This document shows positions 26,591 to 35,113 of a stretch of DNA of 64,000 bases, piece after piece; position 1 is the stretch's first letter, and every line of letters begins with the position of its first letter. Source of the stretch: Pollutimonas bauzanensis (GTDB lineage Bacteria; Pseudomonadota; Gammaproteobacteria; Burkholderiales; Burkholderiaceae_B); the NCBI RefSeq assembly GCF_900129885.1, contig NZ_FQXE01000002.1, positions 1-64,000 of the forward strand, written 5' to 3'. The notes beneath the pieces were generated by a model. The model was not told the origin of the DNA. It saw nothing but the letters and a program-made list of their open reading frames with translations, and ran no database searches. A program made the translations under genes and the position numbers.

Positions 26591-28102
26591 TCAGTTGAAC
26601 GAAACCTTGTCCAGGCGGATCATGCCGTCGGGAAAGGGATCGAAGCCCTGGACTTTCTTGTTGACGGCGAAAGGCCATGGCTGATAGTAAATATACATGC
26701 TGGGCAGCTCGTCCTGCAGTATGGCCTGGGCCTCGTCATAGACGGCCTTGCGCTTGGCCTGGTCGGATATCGTCCGCGCCTTGTCCAGGAGCTCATCGAC
26801 CTTGGGGTTGCAATATTTGCTGTCGTTCAGCGTGCCCTTGCAAGTGACGAAGGAATAGATGTTGCCGTCGGGATCGACCCGGCCCGACCAGCCGCGCATA
26901 TCGACCTGGAAATTGCCTTTCGCCGATTCCGCCAGCATCGCGGCGTATTCGGTGGGCCGCAGGCTCACCTGGAAGCCCGCCTGGCCGGCCATGGCCTGCA
27001 CCATTTCGGCCGTGGACTGCTCTATGGTGTTATTCGCGAACGTGAGTTCCACCTTGGCGTTTTCCTGGCCCGCTTCCTTGAGCAGCGCCCTGGCCTTGTT
27101 GATATCGGGCGCGGTCACGGGGAACTTGTCGCTATGATAGGGGCTGGCCAGCGGGAAGGGCTGCTGCGCCGGCGGGAAAATGCCGCCGCCTATCACGTCC
27201 CCTATGGCCTGGCGGTCTATGGTCAGCTGGAAGGCCTGCCGCACGCGCTTGTCCTTGAACGGACTGGTCTTGGCGCGCTCGCCATTGCCGACATTGAACA
27301 TGAACTGGCGGAAACCCAGGCCGGTGACGGGCTTGAATGCCAGGTTGGCATTTTCCTTGACCTGCGGCACGTCAGAGGGATTCAGGCGTTCCAGGATGTC
27401 TATGCCGCCCGAGCGCAGGTTGGACAGGCGCACCGTCGAGTCGGGTATCGCCAGGAATATGACCTTGTCGAACGCAAAATCCTTGGCGTCGTAATACTTG
27501 TCGAATTTCTCCAGCACGATGCGGTCGTTCTGGACGCGCTCGACAAACTTGAAAGGCCCGGAGCAGACCGGATGGCGGCCCACGTCCGAAGCGCTGTCGG
27601 CCCCCGCGAAACTCTTGGGCGAAAGCATCATCCCGGCCCTGTCCGACAACTGCGCCAGCAAAGGAGCGTCGGGCTGCTTGACGGTGATGACCAGGGTGGC
27701 GGCATCGGGCGCGTCGACCTGCTTGACCGAGGCCAGCTCGCTCTTGCGCTGGCTGCCCGGCAAGGTCAGGGCCCGGTCCAGATTGGCCTTGGCCGCCGCC
27801 GCGTCGAACTTGCTGCCATCGTGGAACACGACATCATCGCGCAGCTTGAAGGTCAGCTGCGTATTGTCGTCATTCCAGGACCAGGATTTGGCCAGCCGGG
27901 GCACGAACTGCAGCTTGGCGTCGATGTCCACCAGCTTGTCGCACAAAGAAGTGAATACGATGCGCGCCGCGTAAGTGCGCGAGCGGTGGGGGTCCAGGGT
28001 GTCGGGGTCGTCCTGCATCCCTATGCGCAGCACCTGCGCATGGCTGGCGGCCGCCGCGGCGCCCAGCAAAAGACTGCCCAGCAATAGCGTCGTTCTTTTC
28101 AT
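26591..28102 (-). CDS. ABC transporter substrate-binding protein, peptide/glutathione type (copy 1)
   Basis: This 503-residue family 5 periplasmic receptor has a clear signal peptide (MKRTTLLLGSLLLGAAAAAS, cut near SHA-Q). It shares the pattern LRIGMQDDPDTLDPHRSRTYAARIVFTSLCDKLVDI with the copy at 21334-22836. Residues such as GIDILERLNPSDVPQV and AFQLTIDRQAIGDVIGGGIFPP are also conserved between them. It is the second gene of the operon, 21 bp after the gamma-glutamyltransferase at 28124. The pairing with that enzyme points to gamma-glutamyl peptides or glutathione as ligand (inference). Confidence 0.9.
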   Translation of the reverse strand: MKRTTLLLGSLLLGAAAAASHAQVLRIGMQDDPDTLDPHRSRTYAARIVFTSLCDKLVDIDAKLQFVPRLAKSWSWNDDNTQLTFKLRDDVVFHDGSKFDAAAAKANLDRALTLPGSQRKSELASVKQVDAPDAATLVITVKQPDAPLLAQLSDRAGMMLSPKSFAGADSASDVGRHPVCSGPFKFVERVQNDRIVLEKFDKYYDAKDFAFDKVIFLAIPDSTVRLSNLRSGGIDILERLNPSDVPQVKENANLAFKPVTGLGFRQFMFNVGNGERAKTSPFKDKRVRQAFQLTIDRQAIGDVIGGGIFPPAQQPFPLASPYHSDKFPVTAPDINKARALLKEAGQENAKVELTFANNTIEQSTAEMVQAMAGQAGFQVSLRPTEYAAMLAESAKGNFQVDMRGWSGRVDPDGNIYSFVTCKGTLNDSKYCNPKVDELLDKARTISDQAKRKAVYDEAQAILQDELPSMYIYYQPWPFAVNKKVQGFDPFPDGMIRLDKVSFN

Positions 28103-28123
28103 TTCCCTGCCTCCTGATTGGCT

Positions 28124-29752
28124 TCAAAATCCAACGGCCTGGCCGTCCCTGCGGCCATCGCTGGCGGCCACGTACCCCGCATCCTTGTCGTCCTCGGACA
28201 GCCGCCAGATGAACTGCCCGGCGCCGAAATCCATGTAGGGATCGTAAACGGACTTGAAGGTGTGCCCGAGGCCCTTGAGGCCCTCGACCACATCGGCGTT
28301 CATATTGGGCTCAATATCCAGCGTAAAGTCGCGGTTCACCTTCCAGCGCGGCGCGCAGCATGCCGCCTGTGGCTGCTGGTCGTAATCGATCATGCGCACC
28401 AGCGTCTGCATATGCCCCTGCGGCTGCATATCCCCGCCCATCACGCCGAAGCTCATGACCGGCTTGCCGTTCTTGCTCAGGAAGCCCGGGATGATGGTGT
28501 GGAACGGCCGCTTGCCGCCCTCGACCACATTCGGCGAGGCGGGATCCATGGAAAACCCCACGCCGCGGTTCTGCAGGCTTATGCCCGTGCCCGGCACCAC
28601 GACACCCGACCCGAAACCCATGTAATTCGATTGAATGAATGAAATCATCATACCGCTTTCATCGGCGGCGGAAAGATAAATCGTGCCGCCGGCGGGCAGG
28701 CGCCCCGCCTCGTGGAACGTGGCCTGGTCCAGGCGGATGAGCCTGGCCCGGCTGTCCAGGTAATCGTCGTCCAGCATCTGCGCCGGCGTCACCGTCATGC
28801 CGCGCGGGTCGGCCGCGTAGCGGTACAGGTCGGCGAAAGCCAGCTTCATGGCTTCTATCTGGATGTGCTGCGACTGCAGGGAATCCACGGGAAAGTTGCG
28901 CAAATCCAGGCGCTCGGCGATGCCCAGGGCAACCAGCGCCGCAATGCCCTGGCCGTTGGGCGGAATCTCGTGCACGGTATAGCCGTGGTAATCCTTGGAC
29001 AGGGGCTCGACCCATTCGGGGCGGTAGCTGCGCAGATCGTCCAGCGTCAGCGCGCCGTTTCCTTCGCGGCTGAACGCGGCGATCTTCTCGGCCAGCTCGC
29101 CCTCGTAGAAGTCGCGGCCGTGGCTTTGCGCGATACGCTTCAATGTGCCCGCGGCATCGGCGAAACGGAAGTTCTCGCCGATGGCGGGCGCCCGCCCGCC
29201 AGGCATGAAAGCCTGGGCGAAGCCGGGCTGGTCTTTCAACTCGTCGGCGGCCTTGGCCCATTTGCCTGCCACGATGGGCGGCACGGCATAACCCCGTTCG
29301 GCGATTTCAATGGCCGGCTCGAACAGCGCGTCGAAAGGCAGCTTGCCGAATTTGCCGTGCAATGCCGCCCAGCCGGCCACCACGCCAGGGACGGTCACTG
29401 TGTCCCAGCCGCGCTTGGGCTGCTTGGCCAGGCCGTCCGGGCCGCTGCCGTACTTGCGCTTGAAATATTCGACATTCCAGGCCGCGGGAGCCGGGCCCGA
29501 AGAATTCAGACCATGCAGCTTCTTGCCGTCCCACAGAATGGCGAAGCAGTCCCCGCCTATGCCGCAGGACACCGGCTCGACCAGCGTGATGGTGGCGGCG
29601 GCGGCAATCGCGGCGTCGACGGCATTGCCGCCCTTGAGCATCATGCGCAAGCCGGCCTGGGCCGCCAGAGGATGCGAAGTGGCCACCACATTGCGCGCGA
29701 ACAAGGGCGTGCGGGTGGACGGATAAGGATTGGCCCAATTGAAGTTTTTCAT
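28124..29752 (-). CDS. ggt: Gamma-glutamyltransferase family protein (copy 2)
   Basis: This 542-residue Ntn-hydrolase has the family start VVATSHPLAAQAGLRMMLKGGNAVDAAIAAA, then SCGIGGDCFAILWDGKKLHG and the activation region PAGGTIYLSAADESGMMISF. There the Thr of GGTIY takes the nucleophile position, although the usual following Thr/Val-His is Ile-Tyr. FGVMGGDMQPQGH replaces the usual PGG..I loop. These differences suggest a subfamily with altered acceptor or substrate preference. No signal peptide is visible, so it probably acts on imported peptide in the cytoplasm. It is the first gene of the operon, divergent from the LysR gene at 29846. Confidence 0.88.
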   Translation of the reverse strand: MKNFNWANPYPSTRTPLFARNVVATSHPLAAQAGLRMMLKGGNAVDAAIAAAATITLVEPVSCGIGGDCFAILWDGKKLHGLNSSGPAPAAWNVEYFKRKYGSGPDGLAKQPKRGWDTVTVPGVVAGWAALHGKFGKLPFDALFEPAIEIAERGYAVPPIVAGKWAKAADELKDQPGFAQAFMPGGRAPAIGENFRFADAAGTLKRIAQSHGRDFYEGELAEKIAAFSREGNGALTLDDLRSYRPEWVEPLSKDYHGYTVHEIPPNGQGIAALVALGIAERLDLRNFPVDSLQSQHIQIEAMKLAFADLYRYAADPRGMTVTPAQMLDDDYLDSRARLIRLDQATFHEAGRLPAGGTIYLSAADESGMMISFIQSNYMGFGSGVVVPGTGISLQNRGVGFSMDPASPNVVEGGKRPFHTIIPGFLSKNGKPVMSFGVMGGDMQPQGHMQTLVRMIDYDQQPQAACCAPRWKVNRDFTLDIEPNMNADVVEGLKGLGHTFKSVYDPYMDFGAGQFIWRLSEDDKDAGYVAASDGRRDGQAVGF

Positions 29753-29793
29753 GTCGGTAAGAAAGTGTGGCTCAGGCCCAGTAAGCTACTATC

Positions 29794-29814
29794 AAATTGG
29801 CATTACATCAATTT
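29794..29814. promoter_or_regulatory. Candidate LysR-type operator
   Basis: A perfect dyad AAATTG-N9-CAATTT sits in the 93-bp space between the divergent gamma-glutamyltransferase (start 29752) and LysR (start 29846) genes. Position and size fit a LysR recognition site controlling both directions. Confidence 0.6.
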
Positions 29815-29845
29815 AATTTTCTATTCTCTCAAACAAGTTTTCCTT

Positions 29846-30730
29846 ATGAGTACCATACGTTTCCTGCGCACTTTCACCGCCGTCGCGCGGCTGGGCTCGT
29901 TTTCGGACGCCGCCGAGCATGTGGGCCTGACCCAGGCGGCGGTGAGCCTGCAGATGCGGGCGCTGGAAGAAGAGTTCGGCCGCGAGCTGTTCGATCGCAG
30001 CGGCAGGCTGGCGCTGCTGAATCCGGCGGGCCAGGAACTGCTGCCGGAAATCAAGAAGCTGCTGGAGCTCTACGACCGGATACGCCTGCCCAAGGCCCCA
30101 TCGGGCCAGTTCGTGGGCCAGCTGACGATAGGCGCCATTGTTTCCTGCATGAGCATACTCGCCAGGATAGTCTCGCAGCTGAAAAGCGAACACAAAGGCC
30201 TGGGCATCCGCCTGGTGTCGGGCAAATCCAGCGAACTGACGCACAAGGTCGAGCACGGCGAAATCGACGCGGCCATCGTCGTCGGCGCGGGCAAGCGGCT
30301 GGCTGGCATCCGCTGGGCCATGCTGTACCAGGAGCCGTTGCGCCTGATAGCCCCGGCGTCGATCGTCGGCGACGATCCACGGGAGATATTGGCCGGGAAT
30401 CCCTTTCTGCGCTTCGACCGCAGCCAGCATACGGGCCGCCAGATCGACCGGGTGCTGCAGAAAATGGGCGTCATCACCGACGATTTCCTCGAGCTCAACG
30501 CCATCGAACAATTGCTGGGCCTGGTGCGGCAAGAAGTGGGCGTCACGATACTGCCCCTGCTCCACACCCTGGACTGGAACGGGATGCACGACCTGCGCCT
30601 CCTGCCGCTGCCGAATGAACTAGGCCCCCTGACGCGCGACATCGGCCTGCTCGAGCGGCGCGACAGCAGGCAGCAAGGCGTCACGCAGGCCATTTATGAG
30701 TCGTACAAGGATATCGCTGCCAAGACTTGA
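29846..30730 (+). CDS. LysR-family transcriptional regulator of the peptide operon
   Basis: This 294-residue regulator has the winged helix at residues ~3-62 (IRFLRTFTAVARLGSFSDAAE, TQAAVSLQMRALEEEFGRELFDR). A periplasmic-binding-like effector domain follows from ~90 (QLTIGAIVSCMSILARIVSQL onward). I start at ATG 29846; the reading frame upstream runs antisense through the gamma-glutamyltransferase gene and is not coding. It is divergent from the seven-gene uptake operon, with a perfect dyad between them. It is therefore the likely regulator of glutathione/gamma-glutamyl peptide use (inference from context). Confidence 0.9.
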   Translation: MSTIRFLRTFTAVARLGSFSDAAEHVGLTQAAVSLQMRALEEEFGRELFDRSGRLALLNPAGQELLPEIKKLLELYDRIRLPKAPSGQFVGQLTIGAIVSCMSILARIVSQLKSEHKGLGIRLVSGKSSELTHKVEHGEIDAAIVVGAGKRLAGIRWAMLYQEPLRLIAPASIVGDDPREILAGNPFLRFDRSQHTGRQIDRVLQKMGVITDDFLELNAIEQLLGLVRQEVGVTILPLLHTLDWNGMHDLRLLPLPNELGPLTRDIGLLERRDSRQQGVTQAIYESYKDIAAKT

Positions 30731-30754
30731 GCCACATGCGCGGCCCAGCTGCCC

Positions 30755-31081
30755 TCACTTCTTCCCGTAGGTGGCGTCGTGGTCGGGCGGAATGGCCAGC
30801 AGGCGGATGAAGTCACCCTCGCGATAAGCCACGGCCCGTCGCGACTGGGTGATGCGCAGGCTATAGAGAGCATCAATGCCGGGCGGTGGCTTGAGACTGG
30901 TGATTTTTTCCCAGTGCAAACCTTGGTCGCGATAAACCTGCTTCCAGGTTAACTGATGCAGCTTGGCCAAGGTGTTCAGCGCCGCATGGCGCTCGGTCCT
31001 CTGCAAGTCGAGCAAGTCGCGCTGGAAAATGGGGTTGTTCAGATCCAGCCGAACCCTGGTATCGGACTCAGGCCGGCTCAT
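30755..31081 (-). CDS. Toxin of a RelE-like type II toxin-antitoxin pair
   Basis: This 108-residue basic protein has the end segment SLRITQSRRAVAYREGDFIRLLAIPPDHDATY, characteristic of small RelE/ParE-fold proteins annotated as translational-repressor toxins. The strand YSLRITQSRRAV and the short final strand FIRLLAI fit the fold; the catalytic residues of RelE cannot be assigned with confidence. It overlaps the upstream antitoxin by 14 bp, the usual coupled order antitoxin then toxin. It marks the left edge of a small accessory islet. Confidence 0.75.
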   Translation of the reverse strand: MSRPESDTRVRLDLNNPIFQRDLLDLQRTERHAALNTLAKLHQLTWKQVYRDQGLHWEKITSLKPPPGIDALYSLRITQSRRAVAYREGDFIRLLAIPPDHDATYGKK

Positions 31082-31349
31082 CGCGCAGGCGCTTCAGTAG
31101 ATCGTCGGCGGTATCGTCGCGCGCGGGATGGGTCTGTGCCCAGTCCAAGGCTACGCGCAAAGCGCCGGCGGTCTGCTCGCTGTGCAGCCAGCGCTCGTTG
31201 TCGGGGATAACAGTGGCGGTGCGCACCAGCCACACGCCCGGCCCCTGTTCTTCCACCAGCACCTGACGTCCGGCGAATTGCTTGCCCAGTGAAATCTGCC
31301 CGTTGGCGCCGACGAGCTTCACTACGGGGGAGGATGTATGCGTGGGCAT
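31068..31349 (-). CDS. AbrB/MazE-like antitoxin
   Basis: This 93-residue protein opens with the SpoVT-AbrB swapped-hairpin pattern (VVKLVGANGQISLGKQFAGRQVLVEEQGPGVWLVRTATVIP), a DNA-binding fold common in antitoxins. An acidic tail (ARDDTADDLLKRLRDEPA) probably wraps the toxin. It precedes and overlaps the toxin gene. The promoter region upstream has an inverted repeat at 31415-31430 suitable for autoregulation. Confidence 0.78.
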   Translation of the reverse strand: MPTHTSSPVVKLVGANGQISLGKQFAGRQVLVEEQGPGVWLVRTATVIPDNERWLHSEQTAGALRVALDWAQTHPARDDTADDLLKRLRDEPA

Positions 31350-31414
31350 GGAAAACTCCGTTGTGCACTAAAATACTAAGGCACTATAGCACCAAAGCAG
31401 GCGGATCGCTATAA

Positions 31415-31430
31415 TACTATCTCAGTAGTA
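31415..31430. promoter_or_regulatory. Possible operator of the toxin-antitoxin pair
   Basis: TACTA-N6-TAGTA forms a small dyad 66-81 bp upstream of the antitoxin start, in an AT-rich stretch with TATAAT-like hexamers. This is typical for antitoxin autorepression, but the dyad is short and chance is possible. Confidence 0.35.
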
Positions 31431-31541
31431 CTGCAGAACGCCACTGGCGGCGGGAAGTGTGCCGCGCAGACTTACGCTGTCGATCGCCGTGTGCGAATTC
31501 CTGTGTCGCGACGGGTGTATCCGGTTCGGGCTAACTCCGGC

Positions 31542-32171
31542 TCATATTCCGCTTAGTGGGGGCAGGGTTTCGCAAAAGGAAGCCCGCTGCGATGCCCGAA
31601 TAAACCATAGCTCAAGCTGCGGCCGGTTCATTCGCCACTTCCAGACGGTATGCCGTCGCTCCGCGTAACCCAGAACCGCAAGCAGCGCCAGAGACCCGGC
31701 GTCTATGTTCGCATACACGCCATCGGCCACGTCGCGCTCCAGCGCGTCGGCAATCCGGTTTGCCCTGGTGGCCTCCAGGGACAGGACGGACGGACTGCGC
31801 TCAGCTTCCGGCCGCCGCAATTCCCTGTTCCAGACCGCGATCCCATCGAGAAGACCGAGCACACGCCCATACGCGGCCAGACCCTGCGCATCGCCAGGAA
31901 GCATGGCCGGCTCGCTTCCGTGTTCATCGAGCCATCCCAGAATCAGGGTGGTCTCGGTAAGAGTCGTTCCATCGCGCAGCACGAGCGCCGGCACCCGGCC
32001 AACGGGATTGTGAGGCAGCACCGCCGCGGCGGGATCGCGCAGCGTAGTTGTCGCCTCTCTTACCTGCGGCATCAGCCCACGCTCGCGCAGCGCCATGCGG
32101 CAGATGCGGGCATAAGGAGAACCCTCGGAATAGAAAAGCTGGGGCGCGGCAGACGAAGTGGAAAGCGGCAT
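31542..32171 (-). CDS. Glutathione S-transferase family protein
   Basis: This 209-residue GST has the thioredoxin-like N-domain with LFYSEGSPYARICRMALRERGL (Ser in EGSPYAR is the likely thiol-activating residue). Then NPVGRVPALVLRDGTTLTETTLILGWLDE supplies the cis-Pro and glutathione-binding ET residues. A helical C-domain follows. It resembles the YfcF/YibF-like bacterial group rather than maleylacetoacetate isomerase. I start at ATG 32171, after AAGGG; the open frame to 32240 is a low-complexity extension. The product is cytoplasmic. It is isolated within the accessory islet. Confidence 0.82.
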   Translation of the reverse strand: MPLSTSSAAPQLFYSEGSPYARICRMALRERGLMPQVREATTTLRDPAAAVLPHNPVGRVPALVLRDGTTLTETTLILGWLDEHGSEPAMLPGDAQGLAAYGRVLGLLDGIAVWNRELRRPEAERSPSVLSLEATRANRIADALERDVADGVYANIDAGSLALLAVLGYAERRHTVWKWRMNRPQLELWFIRASQRASFCETLPPLSGI

Positions 32172-32303
32172 AAATGAGTCACCCTTCTCTTGCAAGTTTT
32201 TAATATCCGACGATGAGGTCGATAGGGTCGGGGTCAGCAATCGGGAAATGTTCGCCTGTCATAGCGCACTGCCACCACCAAACGGTAATCATCGCTCTTG
32301 TTT

Positions 32304-32528
32304 TCACTTGATCGACGCCAGCATCTCCTTGCGCAAGATGGCATTGATACGGGACTGATAACCCTTGCCCTGCGAGCGCAGCCAGGCCAGTACGTCGGAG
32401 TCGATGCGAACAGTCGTCGAGGTCTTGGTTGGCCGGTTCAGTGGATTGCGCAGCGCTTGGGTCCAGAATACTTCATCCAGCGCAGGCTGCTCGCTGTAGT
32501 CGATACCTTCGTCGGGCCGCTCGCGCAA
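32304..32528 (-). CDS. Orphan BrnA/DUF4415-like antitoxin, probably 5'-truncated
   Basis: The C-terminal half (TSTTVRIDSDVLAWLRSQGKGYQSRINAILRKEML) is the ribbon-helix-helix DNA-binding domain of BrnA-type antitoxins. The upstream part, PDEGIDYSEQPALDEVFWTQA, also matches the family. The frame is closed by a TAA four codons before the first usable start, a TTG with no clear ribosome site. No BrnT-like toxin lies in either direction. It is most simply a decayed remnant, although a short orphan repressor remains possible. Confidence 0.6.
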   Translation of the reverse strand: MRERPDEGIDYSEQPALDEVFWTQALRNPLNRPTKTSTTVRIDSDVLAWLRSQGKGYQSRINAILRKEMLASIK

Positions 32529-32698
32529 CGCACGTTACTACAAAATCGTTGTTTATTCAGGATTGTATAGCGGCATCCTTTCCGTATCGAGAGCGCCGCC
32601 CTGCCGCCTGCGGAGAGCGGGTCATTGATTCCGGCGCACAAGAGCTACATCCGATCCAACACCGGTACATCGTCTTCAGAAAACCGTCCTGCAAAAAC

Positions 32699-32720
32699 AA
32701 AGCCCGCCGAAGCGAGCTTT
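32699..32720 (-). terminator. Rho-independent terminator
   Basis: AAAGCCCGC-CGAA-GCGAGCTTT pairs over nine positions with one mismatch. On the minus strand it is followed by a TTGTTTTT run, placing it 43 bp after the stop of the unknown gene at 32763. Confidence 0.75.
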
Positions 32721-32762
32721 CTTTATCTAAAACTTACCCTATGCCACTTGGATCGGATTAAT

Positions 32763-33221
32763 TTAAGCGTTCACGGAAAAACGGCGACTCGGCGATGGAA
32801 AAGAAGAAGGCTTAGATTGAGTCACATCCTTGACTTCCCCACCTATGGCCTTTGCGATCATTTCCGCACGAATCGCGGCCAACTGATCAGAATGAGTGGT
32901 CGGAAGGGCCAAATTTTTCAATGCATTAGCAAACGAACTAGTAATCGTTGCAACGCCGGATTCATAAATTGTGGCAACAAGCCGGCCATTCACCATAACC
33001 TGTTTAATCGCCTTTTCGGGTGCATTGTCGGCCAAGCCAGTATTCTGCGGGGAATTCAGGTCTTCCATCGCTTTCTGAAACATCCGATTTGATTCAGCCA
33101 TATAGGACGCAGAAGGCTGCTTGCCTTGTGGGAACGTAGCAAGAGACCGCGCAGCAACCTTATTGGCGCCAAGCTCGAATGCTCCCGCGGGATAGCCACG
33201 CCCATTGACTGAAATACTCAT
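32763..33221 (-). CDS. Unknown protein (152 aa)
   Basis: I do not recognise this gene. ATG 33221 follows a GGGGG purine tract at good spacing and gives a 152-residue soluble protein without signal peptide or membrane helix. It starts MSISVNGRGYPAGAFELGAN; a likely folded centre is VMVNGRLVATIYESGVATITSSFANAL, and the Ser/Pro-rich tail ends SFPSPSRRF. Base composition is clearly AT-richer than the flanking core genes and it is followed by its own terminator, so it looks like a single transferred gene. Nothing adjacent suggests a function. Confidence 0.6.
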   Translation of the reverse strand: MSISVNGRGYPAGAFELGANKVAARSLATFPQGKQPSASYMAESNRMFQKAMEDLNSPQNTGLADNAPEKAIKQVMVNGRLVATIYESGVATITSSFANALKNLALPTTHSDQLAAIRAEMIAKAIGGEVKDVTQSKPSSFPSPSRRFSVNA

Positions 33222-33474
33222 AAATCCCCCCAATATTCAGCTATTTAAGTTTAAAGGTAGTTACACCATCACCAAGCTGGAACCTGGATATGTTCCATAC
33301 AAGGCCTCATCGATATTCAGCAGTAGGGATAGATCAACTGCATTATTACTCCTTGTTATATCAAAACCAAAGAGACGATTTTGTAACCTATGCTAACATT
33401 AAGAATGTATTTATTGCAACGCCCAGCATACCCACCATTTGCGCTGCATCAAGGAAGAGAAAATGGCTTTGAAG

Positions 33475-33670
33475 CGAAACCCGGCGAAAGCCGGATCTAG
33501 GTTCGACACTTCCTGGCGTGTACCTCAGTCTCTCCTCGGGACAGGGAAGACCGAGACCTTTCGCCGCCGGGATGGAACCCCGGCGGGTAGAAGATGATTC
33601 GCGCGCTGGGAGTCCCGCAGGCCTACGGAACTAAAATGCCATGCAAGCTGCTCGGTTTGCATGGCACATG
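33475..33670. other. Structured non-coding stretch with three strong hairpins
   Basis: The 690 bp between the unknown gene (start 33221) and ychF (stop 33912) has no convincing gene. The left third is AT-rich. The centre has three perfect stems on the same strand: CCGGC-GAAA-GCCGG (33481-33494), CCGCCGGG-N7-CCCGGCGG (33564-33586) and TGCCATGCAA-N10-TTGCATGGCA (33637-33666). A GNRA loop plus serial stems suggests a structured RNA or a relic of a mobile element. I see no promoter or terminator that settles which. Confidence 0.35.
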
Positions 33671-33911
33671 GGCGTATTGAACGTCTCAGGGTGCCCTGGG
33701 TGCGCTGCGGCGCTTGCGCGGCGGCTGCGCTTGGCATTTGCGGATTCAACTGGCAATGCGCCTTTACACTCGGGATAGCGCAAAACATGACCAGAACGGG
33801 CCATTCTTGGCTATGCGTTGGCGCGTGGCCCAGCCGCATAGTCGACACGGCGGGAGTCAATGCTTAGCGGATGGACGCATCGTTCAACACTGACAGCCAT
33901 CAAAAAAACCG

Positions 33912-35003
33912 TCAGACGTTAAACAAGAAATTCAGCACATCCCCATCCTTGACCACATATTCCTTCCCTTCGGCGCGCATTTTGCCCGCTTCCTTGGCGC
34001 CCTGCTCGCCCTTGAAGGCGATGAAGTCGTCGTAGGCTATGGTCTGGGCGCGGATGAAGCCGCGTTCGAAGTCGGTGTGGATGACGCCGGCCGCCTTGGG
34101 GGCGGTGTCGCCGATATGGATGGTCCAGGCGCGCACTTCCTTGACGCCGGCGGTGAAGTAGGTTTGCAGCCCCAGCAGGCGGTAGCCGGCGCGGATGACG
34201 CGGTTCAGGCCGGGCTCGTCCATGCCGATGTCAGCCAGGAAGATGCTTTTGTCTTCGTCGTCCAGGTCGGCGATATCGGCCTCGACCGCCGCGCAGACGG
34301 CGACCACGGGCGAGTTCTCGGCCTCGGCGTATTTTTGCACCGCGGCCAGATGCGGATTGTTTTCGAAGCCGTCTTCCTTGACGTTGGCCACATACATGGA
34401 CGGCTTGGCCGTGATGAAGCACAAGGGCTTGAGCAGCGCCATGTCGTCCGCGTCCAGCCCCATGGAACGCACCGGGCGCGCTTCATTCAGCACGGGCAGG
34501 ACTTTCTCGAGCAGCGCCACCATCTTGATGGCGTCCTTGTCTCCAGCCCGCGCGGTTTTCTGGTGGCGGTGCAGGGCTTTTTCGGCGGCGCTCAGGTCGG
34601 CCAGGGCCAGCTCGGTGTTGATGACTTCGATATCGGACAGGGGGTTGATCGCGCCGGCGACGTGGATCACGTTTTCGTCTTCGAAGCAGCGCACCACATG
34701 CACGATGGCGTCGGTTTCCCGGATGTTGGCCAGGAACTGGTTGCCCAGCCCCTCGCCCTTGGACGCGCCGGCCACCAGGCCGGCGATGTCGACGAATTCC
34801 ACCACGGCCGGCACGACCCGTTCGGGCTTGACGATGGCCGCCAGGGCCGCCATGCGCGGGTCGGGGACCTCCACCACGCCGACGTTGGGTTCGATCGTGC
34901 AGAAAGGATAGTTCTCGGCGGCAATGCCAGCCTTGGTCAACGCATTAAAAAGTGTCGATTTTCCTACGTTGGGTAAACCAACAATGCCACATTGCAAAGC
35001 CAT
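33912..35003 (-). CDS. ychF: Ribosome-associated ATPase YchF
   Basis: This 363-residue Obg-family P-loop protein has G1 [18 protein letters not shown]3 DIAGLV and, in place of NKxD, NVKED. That change explains the ATP rather than GTP preference known for YchF/OLA1. The TGS-like C-terminal domain includes [27 protein letters not shown]. YchF binds the 70S ribosome and is linked to oxidative-stress responses. The pth-ychF neighbourhood is conserved in proteobacteria; here a CPBP protease gene lies between. Confidence 0.97.
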   Translation of the reverse strand: MALQCGIVGLPNVGKSTLFNALTKAGIAAENYPFCTIEPNVGVVEVPDPRMAALAAIVKPERVVPAVVEFVDIAGLVAGASKGEGLGNQFLANIRETDAIVHVVRCFEDENVIHVAGAINPLSDIEVINTELALADLSAAEKALHRHQKTARAGDKDAIKMVALLEKVLPVLNEARPVRSMGLDADDMALLKPLCFITAKPSMYVANVKEDGFENNPHLAAVQKYAEAENSPVVAVCAAVEADIADLDDEDKSIFLADIGMDEPGLNRVIRAGYRLLGLQTYFTAGVKEVRAWTIHIGDTAPKAAGVIHTDFERGFIRAQTIAYDDFIAFKGEQGAKEAGKMRAEGKEYVVKDGDVLNFLFNV

Positions 35004-35113
35004 GAGTGTCCTGGAATAAGATAAAAGCGAAAGGGCCTATTGTAGGTCGGGTCGGTCCGATTGGCACGCGCGGCGTGCCAGGCCGGGCGCCGGTATCGCC
35101 GCAAGCGGCCGCA

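Noticed and set aside
28712-29845. Open frame leading into the LysR gene
   Set aside because: It is antisense to gamma-glutamyltransferase copy 2; the LysR HTH begins at ATG 29846.
31542-32171. GST as the missing maleylacetoacetate isomerase
   Set aside because: It lacks the zeta-class SSxxxRVRIAL motif and is far from the hmgA operon.
33525-33860. 111-residue minus-strand frame in the gene-free stretch
   Set aside because: It crosses two of the three hairpins, has no ribosome site or recognisable domain and a biased composition; I treat the region as non-coding or relic.
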